Source of the DNA: Mesorhizobium sp. NFR06
GTDB taxonomy: Bacteria; Pseudomonadota; Alphaproteobacteria; Rhizobiales; Rhizobiaceae
Reading direction: 5' to 3'
DNA: 64,000 nucleotides
NCBI RefSeq assembly: GCF_900115245.1
Contig: NZ_FOVT01000002.1
Coordinates: forward strand, 253,005-317,004
The translations under genes and the position numbers were made by a program. The notes under the pieces were generated by a model. The model was given only the letters and a program-made list of their open reading frames with translations. It searched no databases and was not told the origin of the DNA. The first letter of the stretch is position 1. Every line of letters begins with the position of its first letter. Below are positions 8,330-16,998 of this stretch, in pieces.

Positions 8330-9643
8330 TTACGCCACCGTGGCCGAACCGAACTTCTTGATGGCTGCGACCGACATTGAGACGAACTGGTCGAGTATGG
8401 CGAAGAAGATATCCAGGCTGAAGCCGAACAGGAAGGCGAAGGTGAACAGGCTGAAGCCTATTCCGGTGACCTCGCCGCCGAGCTTGGTGCCGGGCGCCAT
8501 GAACCAGGCGAGGATCATGCCGGCAAGCCCGCCGAGCGCGATGCGGTGGATGAGCCGGGACAGCGGCGGGTTGGGCAGCAGCGGATTGAGGATCATACGC
8601 ATGTGGAACATGATGCCGCCAAGCGCGCCGTAAAGCGCGGGCAGGATCCACAATGCATAAGGGCTGAGAACCTCGCTGAGCGTCTTGGCCTGCAATGTCA
8701 GCGTCGAAATCGAATTCGGCGTGATGGTGATGATGCCGGCGCACTGCAGGTTGCGTGTCGCCTCATCGAAGTCGGCGTTCACGTCTTCCGCCTGGCCGGA
8801 CATGCCGGTGGCGCTGACGACTTCCGCGCCGCCTTGAGCGCTGCCGTTGTTCCTGCAATCGAAATCCGACTGCCTGAGCGGTTGGCTGTTCTCAGCTCCG
8901 CCTTGCTGTTGCGCCAGCGCAACCCGCTGGCCACAGAACTGGTCTATGGCCATCTGCCGGGGGTTCGAGAAATCAAGCGGCGCGCCCGCTTTTGCCGAGG
9001 AAGCCGAAAGCTTGCAATAGGCCCATTGCATGCCCCAGAGCGGAAACGGCGCCTCCTGCGTCATGAACCCCTGCGCCCTCACCAGCAGCGAGGAAAAACG
9101 CTGATCGAGCGCATGCAGGCTGTCGACGGAATTGTAATAGGCATCTTTGAGCAGCGTAAGGTCGGTCGCTGACGCCTGCTGGGCGGTGGCCGACCTCAGT
9201 TGCCTCTTCGTCGCCCAGACCTGCCTGATCGACTGCCTGAACCGGGCGCTGAAATCGTTGTTGTCGATCTCCTGCAGCTCGCTGCCGATCGAAACGCCCC
9301 TGTTGTAGACATATGTCAGCTTGCCGATGATGATCATCATCGTCACCGACAGGGCTATGAGAAAATAGGTTGCGAGCGCGGTCCGGCGCGACATGTCGCC
9401 CGGCGACCAGCCGGTGCGCAGGGCAGCCAGGGTGGAAAACGGCACGGTGCTGGAACAGTCGTTGAGCACGGTCTGCAGTTTCATGACCTCAGGCTGGCTT
9501 GCCGTCGCATCGGTCAGCTTTTCCGCATCGCCGATGGCGGCAAACAGCGCGCTGTCCTTGAACACGCCGTAGCGGCCATAGCCGGCGACCAGCTTCGCAT
9601 CCGCAAGCAGACCGGAAACAAGGGGATCGTGGGATGCCGTCAT
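8330..9643 (-). CDS. Uncharacterised membrane protein with four predicted helices (437 aa)
   Basis: An N-terminal cytoplasmic region of about 85 residues is followed by one membrane helix (about 89-108, TYFLIALSVTMMIIIGKLTY). A large region of about 200 residues with few cysteines comes next, then three more helices near the C-terminus (LWILPALYGALGGIMF, IALGGLAGMILAWFMAP, LFTFAFLFGFSLDIFFAIL). I do not recognise the family. The frame is open for another 70 codons upstream, but the ATG at 9643 is chosen because the longer N-terminus overlaps the neighbouring small secreted protein gene and has no protein-like character. The small gene just upstream on the same strand (16-bp gap) may be co-transcribed. 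Confidence 0.7.
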   Translation of the reverse strand: MTASHDPLVSGLLADAKLVAGYGRYGVFKDSALFAAIGDAEKLTDATASQPEVMKLQTVLNDCSSTVPFSTLAALRTGWSPGDMSRRTALATYFLIALSVTMMIIIGKLTYVYNRGVSIGSELQEIDNNDFSARFRQSIRQVWATKRQLRSATAQQASATDLTLLKDAYYNSVDSLHALDQRFSSLLVRAQGFMTQEAPFPLWGMQWAYCKLSASSAKAGAPLDFSNPRQMAIDQFCGQRVALAQQQGGAENSQPLRQSDFDCRNNGSAQGGAEVVSATGMSGQAEDVNADFDEATRNLQCAGIITITPNSISTLTLQAKTLSEVLSPYALWILPALYGALGGIMFHMRMILNPLLPNPPLSRLIHRIALGGLAGMILAWFMAPGTKLGGEVTGIGFSLFTFAFLFGFSLDIFFAILDQFVSMSVAAIKKFGSATVA

Positions 9644-9659
9644 CTCAGCGCTCCGACGG

Positions 9660-9875
9660 CTAGCCCAGATAACCCGGCACGAAGCCATATTGCGACGGGC
9701 ACCCGCAGGGATAACCCGCAGGTCCCGGCGGCTGCGCCCAGCACCAGAAGAACTGGGTAAAGCAGATCGTTCCTGGCGCATGCGGCGGGACTTGCGCGAA
9801 GACGGGCCACGGCAGCATCGCCGCGCCGACAGCAAGGGCCAGGACGACCACGGTTCGTGCAACGCGCGTCTTCAA
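9660..9875 (-). CDS. Small secreted proline/cysteine-rich protein
   Basis: The 71-aa product starts MKTRVARTVVVLALAVGAAM, a good Sec signal peptide ending at PVFA. The short mature part has the pattern CFTQFFWCWAQPPGPAGYPC, with four cysteines. The start is a TTG at 9875; a second TTG at 9893 is possible but would place six residues before the signal peptide. No function is known. It lies 16 bp upstream of the membrane protein gene on the same strand. Low confidence because of its size and non-ATG start. Confidence 0.5.
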   Translation of the reverse strand: MKTRVARTVVVLALAVGAAMLPWPVFAQVPPHAPGTICFTQFFWCWAQPPGPAGYPCGCPSQYGFVPGYLG

Positions 9876-10036
9876 TCCAGCCCCCAAAGCCAACCGCGCT
9901 TACTCACATGCGCTTTGACTTTGCGAAAATACCGGAACGCCTTCCGTGAAATCGGTCACGCTCTTCCAGGATATTGTCGCCGAACAAAAAAGGCGCCGCG
10001 TCTACGCAGCGCCTCTTTGGGTTCAAGTCCGTTCCG

Positions 10037-10678
10037 TCAGGCGGCGTTTCGCTTCAGCGCCCGCTGGTTCGATGCGTAAATCGTGTCGCGTTCAGGCAGG
10101 GCGCCGGTCTTCAGGCAATCGATCCAGTCGGCGGTCTTCAGCACCGCGGCGAAGCGCGATTGCAGGACAATGCTGATGACGCGATGGATATCCTCGGCGG
10201 AGGCATAACCGGCGCTGTTGGCGTAAGGCACCGAACCACTCGCGTCCGAGAGGAACTCGACCGCAAAACCCATATGGACGGCGTGGATGATGGTCGACAG
10301 ATCGCAATTGTGCGTCATGTACCCGACGACCGCGATCGTATCGATGGCATTGGCGCGCAGCCAGGCCTCGAGATCGGTGCCGGTGAAGGCCGAAGGCAGC
10401 GTCTTCTCGACATAATGGTCGCGGCGACGCCTGGCGATCTCTGGATGCAACTCGCCGCCATGACTGCCTTTGGCGAAGATCGGCGAGGTCTCCGGCGCCA
10501 TCTGTTTGACGACCACGATCTTGATGCCGGCCGCGGCGGCGGCGTCCATGGCGCGCGCCACATTGGCGACGCTGTCGCCGAACGGCGGGTGCTGGATGGC
10601 GAGATTGCCGCCATTATAGTCGTTCTGGACATCGACGACGACAAGCGCGCGGCGCGGCTGGGTGACTGGTGCTGACAT
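10037..10678 (-). CDS. Cysteine hydrolase of the isochorismatase family
   Basis: The 213-aa protein has the family catalytic triad: Asp16 in VVVDVQNDY, Lys92 in VEKTLPSAF and Cys125 in YMTHNCDLST. Members hydrolyse amide or vinyl-ether bonds (nicotinamide, N-carbamoyl compounds, isochorismate); the exact substrate cannot be told here. The ATG at 10678 is favoured by an appropriate purine-rich leader, aaaggaaaccgcc. It is divergent from a GlxA-type AraC regulator 126 bp away, the usual arrangement for a regulator and its target, so its expression is probably controlled by that regulator. Confidence 0.9.
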   Translation of the reverse strand: MSAPVTQPRRALVVVDVQNDYNGGNLAIQHPPFGDSVANVARAMDAAAAAGIKIVVVKQMAPETSPIFAKGSHGGELHPEIARRRRDHYVEKTLPSAFTGTDLEAWLRANAIDTIAVVGYMTHNCDLSTIIHAVHMGFAVEFLSDASGSVPYANSAGYASAEDIHRVISIVLQSRFAAVLKTADWIDCLKTGALPERDTIYASNQRALKRNAA

Positions 10679-10804
10679 GGCGGTTTCCTTTCGACCGTGT
10701 TGATGCGGCAAAACTAGGCGCGTGTTGCAGGAGCGGAAAGTGGCCCGATTGACATCATTCGAAAGAATTGGGACAATCGTCATTAAACCCGAGGATGTTG
10801 CCCC
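10679..10804. promoter_or_regulatory. Divergent promoter region, isochorismatase/GlxA regulator
   Basis: A 126-bp gap between divergent starts. An AT-richer stretch with an imperfect dyad (cattcgaaagaatt and gggacaatcgtcatt, near 10756-10785) is the likely operator of the AraC-type regulator. No strict sigma-70 match was identified. Confidence 0.4.
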
Positions 10805-11788
10805 ATGAAGAACCCGATCATCGCAGCCGTCGCCTTCGACGGCATCAGCCCCTTCCACCTCTCGGTGCCTTGCCTTGTGTTCGGCGCCGACCGCACCAAG
10901 CTTGGCCTGCCGCGCTTCGATTTCCGAGTCTGCGCGATGGAGGAAGGGCCCATTCATACCGATGCCGGACTGAGCATCCTCGTGCCGCATGGGCTTTCCG
11001 CGCTCGACGAGGCCGACATCGTGATCATTCCAAGCTGGAAGGACCTCGATGCCCCTGTGGCCGCCCCGTTTAAGGATGCGCTGCAGCGCGCGCATCGGCG
11101 CGGCGCGCTGATCGTGGGCTTGTGCCTCGGCACCTTCGCCATCGCCGGCGCCGGGTTGCTTGCCGGGCGAAAGGCGACCACTCATTGGGCCTATACCGAC
11201 CAGCTGCAGGCGCTCCACCCCGACCTCGCGATTGATGCGGACGTGCTCTATGTCGACGAAGGCGATATCATCACCTCTGCCGGCGTCGCCGCCGGGCTCG
11301 ACTGTTGCCTGCACATCGTGCGCGCCCGCTATGGTGCCGAGGCCGCCCTCCGGCTTGCCCGCCACGTCGTGCTTTCGCCGCACCGGCAGGGCGGACAGGC
11401 GCAGTTCATCGAGCGCCCGCTTGCGCCGACGCCAGACGCCGACCGCTTCACGCAGGCTCTCGATCAGGTGCGGGCAACACCCGGCGAACCGCACAGTCTC
11501 GACAGCGTCGCCGATAGGGCCGGTCTCACCCGCCGCACCTTCACGCGCCGCTTCCAGAAGTCGATCGGCACCAGTTTCGGCGACTGGCTGGCCGATCAGC
11601 GTGTCGCGCTGGCGCAAAGGCTGCTGGAGCAGACGGACAAGTCGATGGATATGGTGGCCTTCGAGGCCGGCTTCGGTAGCGCTACGTCGCTGCGCCAGCA
11701 TTTCGCCGCGCGGCTCAGGACGTCGCCGATGCAGTATCGGCGCGAATTCTCGAAGGGCGGCACACAGGCGGCCTTCAACGGCGCGTAA
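10805..11788 (+). CDS. GlxA family transcriptional regulator (DJ-1/PfpI domain plus AraC HTH)
   Basis: The 327-aa protein has an N-terminal DJ-1/PfpI glutamine-amidotransferase-like domain (about residues 5-175), with the nucleophile-elbow sequence IVGLCLGTFAIAGAG around Cys107. A C-terminal AraC double helix-turn-helix follows (about 225-318, including SVADRAGLTRRTFTRRF and AFEAGFGSATSLRQHF). Such proteins sense small molecules and activate nearby catabolic genes. The divergent isochorismatase gene is the obvious candidate target. Its 3' end overlaps the convergent acetyltransferase gene by 14 bp. Confidence 0.92.
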   Translation: MKNPIIAAVAFDGISPFHLSVPCLVFGADRTKLGLPRFDFRVCAMEEGPIHTDAGLSILVPHGLSALDEADIVIIPSWKDLDAPVAAPFKDALQRAHRRGALIVGLCLGTFAIAGAGLLAGRKATTHWAYTDQLQALHPDLAIDADVLYVDEGDIITSAGVAAGLDCCLHIVRARYGAEAALRLARHVVLSPHRQGGQAQFIERPLAPTPDADRFTQALDQVRATPGEPHSLDSVADRAGLTRRTFTRRFQKSIGTSFGDWLADQRVALAQRLLEQTDKSMDMVAFEAGFGSATSLRQHFAARLRTSPMQYRREFSKGGTQAAFNGA

Positions 11789-12332
11789 TCAACCGCGCTG
11801 GATTGCCGACCACTGTTGTGTTGGCCGCCACGTCGCGCGTCACCACCGCTCCCGCACCGACGATGGCGCCCTCGCCAATGCTGACGCCGCCGAGGATGAC
11901 GGCGCTGCCGCCGATCCAGGCGTTGTCGCCGATGGTCACCGGTTTCGCAATCTCCAGCCTGGCACGCCGCCCAACCGCTTCCCGATGATGCTCGGCGCAA
12001 TAGATCTGCACGTTGGGGCCAAGCAGTGCTGCCTTGCCGATGCGCACGGGCGCGGTGTCGAGGATGGTGCAGCCGGCGTTGAGGAAGGCGCCGTCGCCAA
12101 GAAACAGATTGAAGCCATAGGCGCAATGAAACGGCGCCTCGATGCGAACCCCGTCGCCCGCGCCGCCGAGCAGCGCGCCCAAGGCCGGAGCGATAGCGCC
12201 GCGCTGCCTGGGCGGCAGACTGTTGTGCGCGAACACCGCATCGCGGGCGGCAACGCGCAACGCCTCCAGCTCATCGTCGATGCACGTGTACCATTCGCCG
12301 GCCGCCATCTTCGTTCGTTCGCTTGCAGTCAT
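11775..12332 (-). CDS. Maltose/galactoside O-acetyltransferase-like (left-handed beta helix)
   Basis: The 185-aa protein starts with the maltose-acetyltransferase N-terminal domain (MAAGEWYTCIDDELEALR) and continues into hexapeptide repeats with the CAEHHREA catalytic-His region and the C-terminal IGDNAWIGGSAVILGGVSIG and VVGNPARLI signatures. This is the size and layout of Maa, LacA and NodL. It transfers acetyl from acetyl-CoA to a sugar hydroxyl. NodL-type nodulation function is possible in a rhizobium, but no nod genes are nearby, so a general sugar acetyltransferase is the safer call. Confidence 0.9.
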   Translation of the reverse strand: MTASERTKMAAGEWYTCIDDELEALRVAARDAVFAHNSLPPRQRGAIAPALGALLGGAGDGVRIEAPFHCAYGFNLFLGDGAFLNAGCTILDTAPVRIGKAALLGPNVQIYCAEHHREAVGRRARLEIAKPVTIGDNAWIGGSAVILGGVSIGEGAIVGAGAVVTRDVAANTTVVGNPARLITRR

Positions 12333-12462
12333 GGCGGCACCTCCAGATTTGTCTCATGCCAAAGCATAATCCATCGTCAGGCAAAAGCCCGTGGCCAAAC
12401 GCTTGGCCTATGCTAGCCTGCCTTCCTGGAACCGTGCAGGGTGGCTGATTGAGGGGGGCTTC

Positions 12463-12924
12463 ATGCTCTACTTGCTTGCATTGCTGATCGGCGTCGTTGC
12501 CGGCCTGCGCGCCATGACCGCGCCCGCCGTGGTGTCCTGGGGTTCTTATCTCGGCTGGCTGCCGGTCGCCGGGACCTGGGCGAACTTCATGGGCCACTGG
12601 ATCGCCGTCGGCATCTTCACCATCCTGGCCATCGTCGAGCTGATCGCCGACCATTTGCCGTCGACGCCGAGCCGGAAAGTGCCGCAGCAATTCAGCGCGC
12701 GCATCATCACTGGCGCTTTTTCAGGCGCTGTGATCGGCGCCGCTGCCGGCGCCACCATCGGCGGCCTGATCGCCGGCGCAATCGGCGCGGTGATCGGCAC
12801 GTTGGGCGGCGCCGAAGCGCGCAGCCGGCTGGCCGCCGCCTTCGGCAAGGATCCGCCCGCCGCCTTCATCGAGGATGCGGTCGCCATCATCGCCGGCTTG
12901 CTCATCGTGGCGGCGGTCGCATGA
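12463..12924 (+). CDS. DUF4126 family membrane protein
   Basis: The 153-aa protein begins MLYLLALLIGVVAGLRAMTA and carries about four hydrophobic segments, with a Gly/Ala-rich centre (GAFSGAVIGAAAGATIGGLI), as in DUF4126 proteins of unknown function. The ATG at 12463 has a strong gagggggg box 4 nt upstream, which decides it over the earlier in-frame start. Its stop overlaps the ATG of the following oxidoreductase gene by 4 bp (ATGA), so the two are translationally coupled. Confidence 0.85.
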   Translation: MLYLLALLIGVVAGLRAMTAPAVVSWGSYLGWLPVAGTWANFMGHWIAVGIFTILAIVELIADHLPSTPSRKVPQQFSARIITGAFSGAVIGAAAGATIGGLIAGAIGAVIGTLGGAEARSRLAAAFGKDPPAAFIEDAVAIIAGLLIVAAVA

Positions 12925-14297
12925 CTGCGAAGAGCTTCGACGCCATCGTCATCGGCGCCGGCCAGGCCGGGCCGCCGCTTGTCGGCCGGCTCGAGGCGGC
13001 CGGCATGAAGGTGGCGCTGATCGAGCGCAGGTTCATCGGCGGCACCTGTGTCAACACCGGCTGCATGCCGACCAAGACGATGGTGGCCAGCGCCTATGCC
13101 GCCCATCTCGCCCGCCGCGCCGCCGATTACGGCGTCGCGCTCTCCGGTCCGGTCGGGGTCGACTACGCGCGGATCAAGGCGCGCAAGGACAAGGTCACCA
13201 ATGACGCCCGCGGCAATCTCGAAAAATGGATCGGAGGCATGAAGGGCTGCACCCTTTATCGCGGCCACGCGCGCTTCGAATCCGCCAGCACCGTGCGCGT
13301 CGGTGACGAGTTGCTCACCGCGCCAAAGATCTTCCTCAACACCGGTGGCCGTGCCTCGGTGCCGAACCTGCCTGGCGTCGAAGAGATTCCCTATCTCACC
13401 AATTCCTCGATGATGGACCTCGATGTGCTGCCAAGCCACCTGATCGTCGTCGGCGGCAGCTATGTCTCGCTCGAATTCGCGCAGATGTTCCGCCGCTTCG
13501 GCTCGCAGGTGACGGTCATCGAGAAGGCGCCGCGGCTGACCGGGCGCGAGGACGAGGACACCTCAGCCGCCATCGTCTCCATCCTCGAAAACGAAGGCAT
13601 CGCCGTCCATGTCGGCGCCGATGACATCAGCTTTGCCAAGAAAGGCAACGACATCGCGGTGACCTTTTCCGCGGGCAAGCCGCCGGCGGTCGGCTCGCAT
13701 GTGCTGCTGGCGCTGGGGCGCACGCCAAACACCGACGATCTCGGCCTCGACAAGGCAGGTGTCGCGATTGATCAGCGCGGCTTCATCGTCGTCGACGACC
13801 AATTGCGCACCACGGTGCCCGGCATCTGGGCGATGGGCGACTGCAACGGCAAGGGCGCTTTCACCCACACCTCCTACAACGACTACGAGATCGTTGCCGC
13901 CAACCTGCTCGACAACGATCCACGCAAGGTCAGCGACCGCATCGAAGCCTATGCGCTCTACATCGATCCGCCGCTCGGCCGCTGCGGCATGACGGAGTCC
14001 GCGGTGCGCAAATCTGGCCGCCGAGCCCTTGTCGGCCAGCGGCCGATGACCCGTGTCGGCCGCGCAGTCGAAAAGGGTGAGACGCAAGGCTTCATGAAGA
14101 TCCTCGCCGATGCCGACACCGGCGAAATTCTCGGCTGCTCGGTGCTCGGGCCGGGCGGCGACGAGGCGATCCACTGTGTGCTCGACCTCATGTATGCCAA
14201 GGCGCCGGTCTCGACGCTGGCACGCTCCATGCACATCCATCCCACCGTCTCGGAGCTGCTGCCGACCATAGCCCAGGAGCTGAAGCCGCTGGCTTAG
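12921..14297 (+). CDS. Class I pyridine nucleotide-disulfide oxidoreductase (mercuric reductase-like)
   Basis: The 458-aa flavoprotein has an N-terminal FAD motif (IGAGQAG), the redox-active pair Cys43/Cys48 in GGTCVNTGCMPTK, an NAD(P) Rossmann motif (VVGGSYVSLEFAQMFRRFG), and the C-terminal dimer-interface HPTVSE sequence that supplies the catalytic His-Glu. It lacks a heavy-metal-associated N-terminal domain, so MerA function is not implied; the substrate is unknown. It is coupled to the upstream DUF4126 gene by a 4-bp overlap. Confidence 0.9.
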   Translation: MTAKSFDAIVIGAGQAGPPLVGRLEAAGMKVALIERRFIGGTCVNTGCMPTKTMVASAYAAHLARRAADYGVALSGPVGVDYARIKARKDKVTNDARGNLEKWIGGMKGCTLYRGHARFESASTVRVGDELLTAPKIFLNTGGRASVPNLPGVEEIPYLTNSSMMDLDVLPSHLIVVGGSYVSLEFAQMFRRFGSQVTVIEKAPRLTGREDEDTSAAIVSILENEGIAVHVGADDISFAKKGNDIAVTFSAGKPPAVGSHVLLALGRTPNTDDLGLDKAGVAIDQRGFIVVDDQLRTTVPGIWAMGDCNGKGAFTHTSYNDYEIVAANLLDNDPRKVSDRIEAYALYIDPPLGRCGMTESAVRKSGRRALVGQRPMTRVGRAVEKGETQGFMKILADADTGEILGCSVLGPGGDEAIHCVLDLMYAKAPVSTLARSMHIHPTVSELLPTIAQELKPLA

Positions 14298-14416
14298 GTT
14301 TCCTCCGTAAGGTCGCCCTCGTCTTTCTGCATTGCTGCGTTGCAACAATGGCGCTTGTGCGCTGGGCACGTCCAAAGCCAGTCTCGATTTTTGAACCGAT
14401 TCAGTCCGGACATCCC

Positions 14417-15589
14417 ATGCCGCTGCCGATCCTAGCGCTTGCCATTGCATCCTTCTGCATCGGCACGACCGAATTCGTCATCATGGGCCTGTTGCCGGAA
14501 GTCGCGGCCGACCTCGGCGTCTCGATCCCTTCGGCCGGCCTGCTGGTCACCGGCTATGCGCTGGGCGTCGTCTTCGGCGCGCCGATCGTCGCCATGGCGA
14601 CTGCCCGCCTGCCGCGCAAACCGGTGCTTGTCGGCCTCGCCACGCTCTTCGTCATCGGCAATCTCTTCTGCGCCTTCGCGCCCAACTATTGGCTGCTGAT
14701 GGCGGCGCGTGTCTTCACCGCTTTCGGCCACGGCGCCTTCTTCGGTATCGGTTCGGTGGTTGCCGCGAGCCTCGTGCCGCGCAACAAGCGGGCCAGCGCC
14801 ATCGCGCTGATGTTTGCCGGCCTGACGCTTTCCAACATCCTTGGCGTTCCCGCCGGCACGGCGCTCGGCGAAGCTTTCGGCTGGCGCGCCACCTTCCTTG
14901 CCGTCGTCGGCATCGGCCTGATCTCGGTCGCGGCCATCGCCTGGCTGGTGCCGTCGGACGTCGCGGAGCCCAGCGGCGGCGGCCTGCTCGGCGAATTGCG
15001 CGTGCTCGGCAAGCTGCAGGTGTGGCTGGCAATGCTGATCGCCTCGCTCGCCTCCGCCAGCCTGTTTGCCGTCTTCACCTACATCAAGCCCTATCTCACA
15101 GACGTCTCCGGCCTGTCGACCGCGACCGTCAACTGGGTACTGCTCTTGTTCGGCGCCGGCATGACCATTGGTAACATCATCGGTGGCCGGCTGGCCGACT
15201 GGAAACTGATGCCGACGGTGATCGGCACGCTGCTCGCCATGGCCCTGCTGTTCGTCGTCTTCGCCAAGCTTGGCCCGGTTGCCACGATCGCCGTCGCCGT
15301 TGTCTTCCTCTGGGGCATGCTGATCTTCATCGTCGTGCCGCCCTTGCAGATCCGCGTCGTCGAAGCGGCTTCCGAAGGGCCCAACCTTGCCGCCACCCTC
15401 AACCAGGGCGCTTTCAATGTCGGCAATGCCGGCGGCGCCTGGATCGGCGGCCTCGCCATCTCCTGGGGCGTGTCCTACGCCAACCTGCCGCTGGTGGGTG
15501 CGTCGCTCGCGCTGATGGCCGTCGCGGTGGCCGTAATCTCGCAGGCGCTGGACCGCCGCGCCGTCCTGCAACCACAGCCGGCCGAATAG
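14417..15589 (+). CDS. MFS transporter, DHA1 (AraJ/YdhP-type) family
   Basis: The 390-aa protein has about 12 hydrophobic helices and the DHA1 signatures SFCIGTTEFVIMGLLPEVA and GYALGVVFGAPIVA in the first half. Proteins of this type are drug or sugar efflux pumps of the inner membrane. The ATG at 14417 is taken because it opens the first hydrophobic segment; the frame is open for 23 further codons without protein-like character. It is a separate transcription unit from the upstream oxidoreductase (119-bp gap). Confidence 0.9.
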   Translation: MPLPILALAIASFCIGTTEFVIMGLLPEVAADLGVSIPSAGLLVTGYALGVVFGAPIVAMATARLPRKPVLVGLATLFVIGNLFCAFAPNYWLLMAARVFTAFGHGAFFGIGSVVAASLVPRNKRASAIALMFAGLTLSNILGVPAGTALGEAFGWRATFLAVVGIGLISVAAIAWLVPSDVAEPSGGGLLGELRVLGKLQVWLAMLIASLASASLFAVFTYIKPYLTDVSGLSTATVNWVLLLFGAGMTIGNIIGGRLADWKLMPTVIGTLLAMALLFVVFAKLGPVATIAVAVVFLWGMLIFIVVPPLQIRVVEAASEGPNLAATLNQGAFNVGNAGGAWIGGLAISWGVSYANLPLVGASLALMAVAVAVISQALDRRAVLQPQPAE

Positions 15590-15702
15590 GGCTCGGCGCC
15601 TTCGCCGCAGCCCTCCTGCGCCGACAACCCGCCAGGCTGGACCACTCGACACCCCAACCGCAAACATGCATGTGTGGCCTTCCCCCTACCGGAGGCCGCC
15701 TA

Positions 15703-16758
15703 ATGCAAAAGACGATCGAACGCATCGCCGGCGACAGCGAAGGCGTCGCTTACGAATTTCCGGTCTTCCGCTACGAAGGCAGGGACAGGGCGGCCCCTTC
15801 AGCCTATCTGCAGGCGGCGCTGCATGCCGGCGAACTGCCGGGCGTGGTCGCGATCGACGCGCTGATGCCGATGCTTGCCAAGGCCGAGACAGAAGGCCGC
15901 ATCAAGGGTCCGATCACCATCGTGCCATGGGCAAATCCGATCGGCCGTGCGCAATATCACTTTGGCGAGCATCAGGGCCGCTTCAATCTCGGCACCCGGA
16001 CAAACTTCAACCGCTCCTTTCCGCTGCTTGCGGCGCCCGAAGTCGGGCTTTTGCCGGATGTCGGCCTTGGCGGCGCCGATCGCCGGCTGAAGAACCGGCT
16101 GGTCCAGCTCTCGCTCGGCAACGACATCGTCCTTGATCTCCACTGCGACGACGAAGGCCTCGCGTATCTCTACATCCACACCAGCCTATGGCCGGCGATG
16201 GCCGACTGCGCGGCCGCCATGGGCGCCGAAGCCGTTTTGCTGTGGAGCCAAGACAATACCGGCACCTTCGAGGGCGCCTCGATCATGCCCTACCAGAACG
16301 TGCCGGCCAGCATCGCGCGCTTCGACCGGCGCGTCGTCACAACGGTCGAATATCGCGGCATGCTCGATGTCGATGGCGCCACGGCTGCTTCCGATGCCGA
16401 GGGCCTCTATCGCCTGCTGGTGACGCGCGGCGTCATCCAGGATCCGTTGGTTCCGAAACTCGGCCAGTTTGCCGGCCCCGTCGTGCCGCTGGAGAACATC
16501 GACATGATGCCGGCGCCCAGGGCCGGCGCAATCCTTTACGACGTCAAGCCGGGCGACCGCGTCAAGAAGGGTGACAGGCTTGCGACGATCGTGCATGCGC
16601 CCGGCGAGGTCGGCGGCCGCACCGAGGTCTTCGCGCCGCAGTCGGGCTTCATCCTGACCCGCCGCTCGCGCCGCATCATCCGCGCCGGCGAGGATCTTTT
16701 GAAGCTCGCCGGCGACGGCAGAAGCGGCGACGCGCGCTCCGGCACGCTGGAAGACTGA
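15703..16758 (+). CDS. Succinylglutamate desuccinylase/aspartoacylase family zinc deacylase
   Basis: The 351-aa protein shows the zinc carboxypeptidase-like pattern: His41 and Glu44 in ALHAGELPG, His147 in VLDLHCDDEG, and the catalytic Glu216 in VTTVEYRG. The C-terminus has a beta-barrel region (VKPGDRVKKGDRLATIVHAP), as in this family of N-acyl amino acid or ectoine-pathway deacylases. The ATG at 15703 has ggagg 7 nt upstream. It precedes the trp leader; no pathway partner is adjacent, so the substrate is unknown. Confidence 0.9.
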   Translation: MQKTIERIAGDSEGVAYEFPVFRYEGRDRAAPSAYLQAALHAGELPGVVAIDALMPMLAKAETEGRIKGPITIVPWANPIGRAQYHFGEHQGRFNLGTRTNFNRSFPLLAAPEVGLLPDVGLGGADRRLKNRLVQLSLGNDIVLDLHCDDEGLAYLYIHTSLWPAMADCAAAMGAEAVLLWSQDNTGTFEGASIMPYQNVPASIARFDRRVVTTVEYRGMLDVDGATAASDAEGLYRLLVTRGVIQDPLVPKLGQFAGPVVPLENIDMMPAPRAGAILYDVKPGDRVKKGDRLATIVHAPGEVGGRTEVFAPQSGFILTRRSRRIIRAGEDLLKLAGDGRSGDARSGTLED

Positions 16759-16831
16759 GGCCATCAGGCCTTCACCCGTCTCCATGAAATCCAGTTGCGC
16801 GGCCGCCCATTCGCCGCTATGGGAGTCGGCC

Positions 16832-16876
16832 ATGAACATGCGTTCGAACAAGACCGTTTGGTGGTGGGCTCGCTGA
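16832..16876 (+). CDS. trpL: trp operon leader peptide
   Basis: A 14-codon ORF encodes MNMRSNKTVWWWAR, with three consecutive TGG codons at 16859-16867. It sits 122 bp before trpE(G) and directly ahead of mutually exclusive hairpins. Leader peptides of this type, with tandem Trp codons, are known upstream of rhizobial trpE(G). Ribosome stalling at the Trp codons when charged tRNA-Trp is scarce would favour the antiterminator. Confidence 0.92.
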   Translation: MNMRSNKTVWWWAR

Positions 16877-16878
16877 CA

Positions 16879-16952
16879 GCGGCCTGTTCGTGCTTGTGCG
16901 CGTGAAAAAGAGGGTGGCCGCAACGGAATGTCCGGGCGGCCATTTGTTTTTT
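16879..16952 (+). promoter_or_regulatory. trpE(G) transcription attenuator
   Basis: The terminator stem is tggccgc (16915-16921) with gcggcca (16936-16942), followed by a T-rich run, tttgtttttt, at 16943-16952. The competing antiterminator pairs gcggcc (16879-16884) with ggccgc (16916-16921). A 1:2 pairing is possible between cgaaca (16845-16850), inside trpL, and tgttcg (16885-16890). These three alternatives form the classic attenuation switch controlled by trpL translation. Confidence 0.88.
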
Positions 16953-16998
16953 AAAAGCCATTCCGGGTCCGTTGCCCAAAACGCTGATGGAGACGGCA

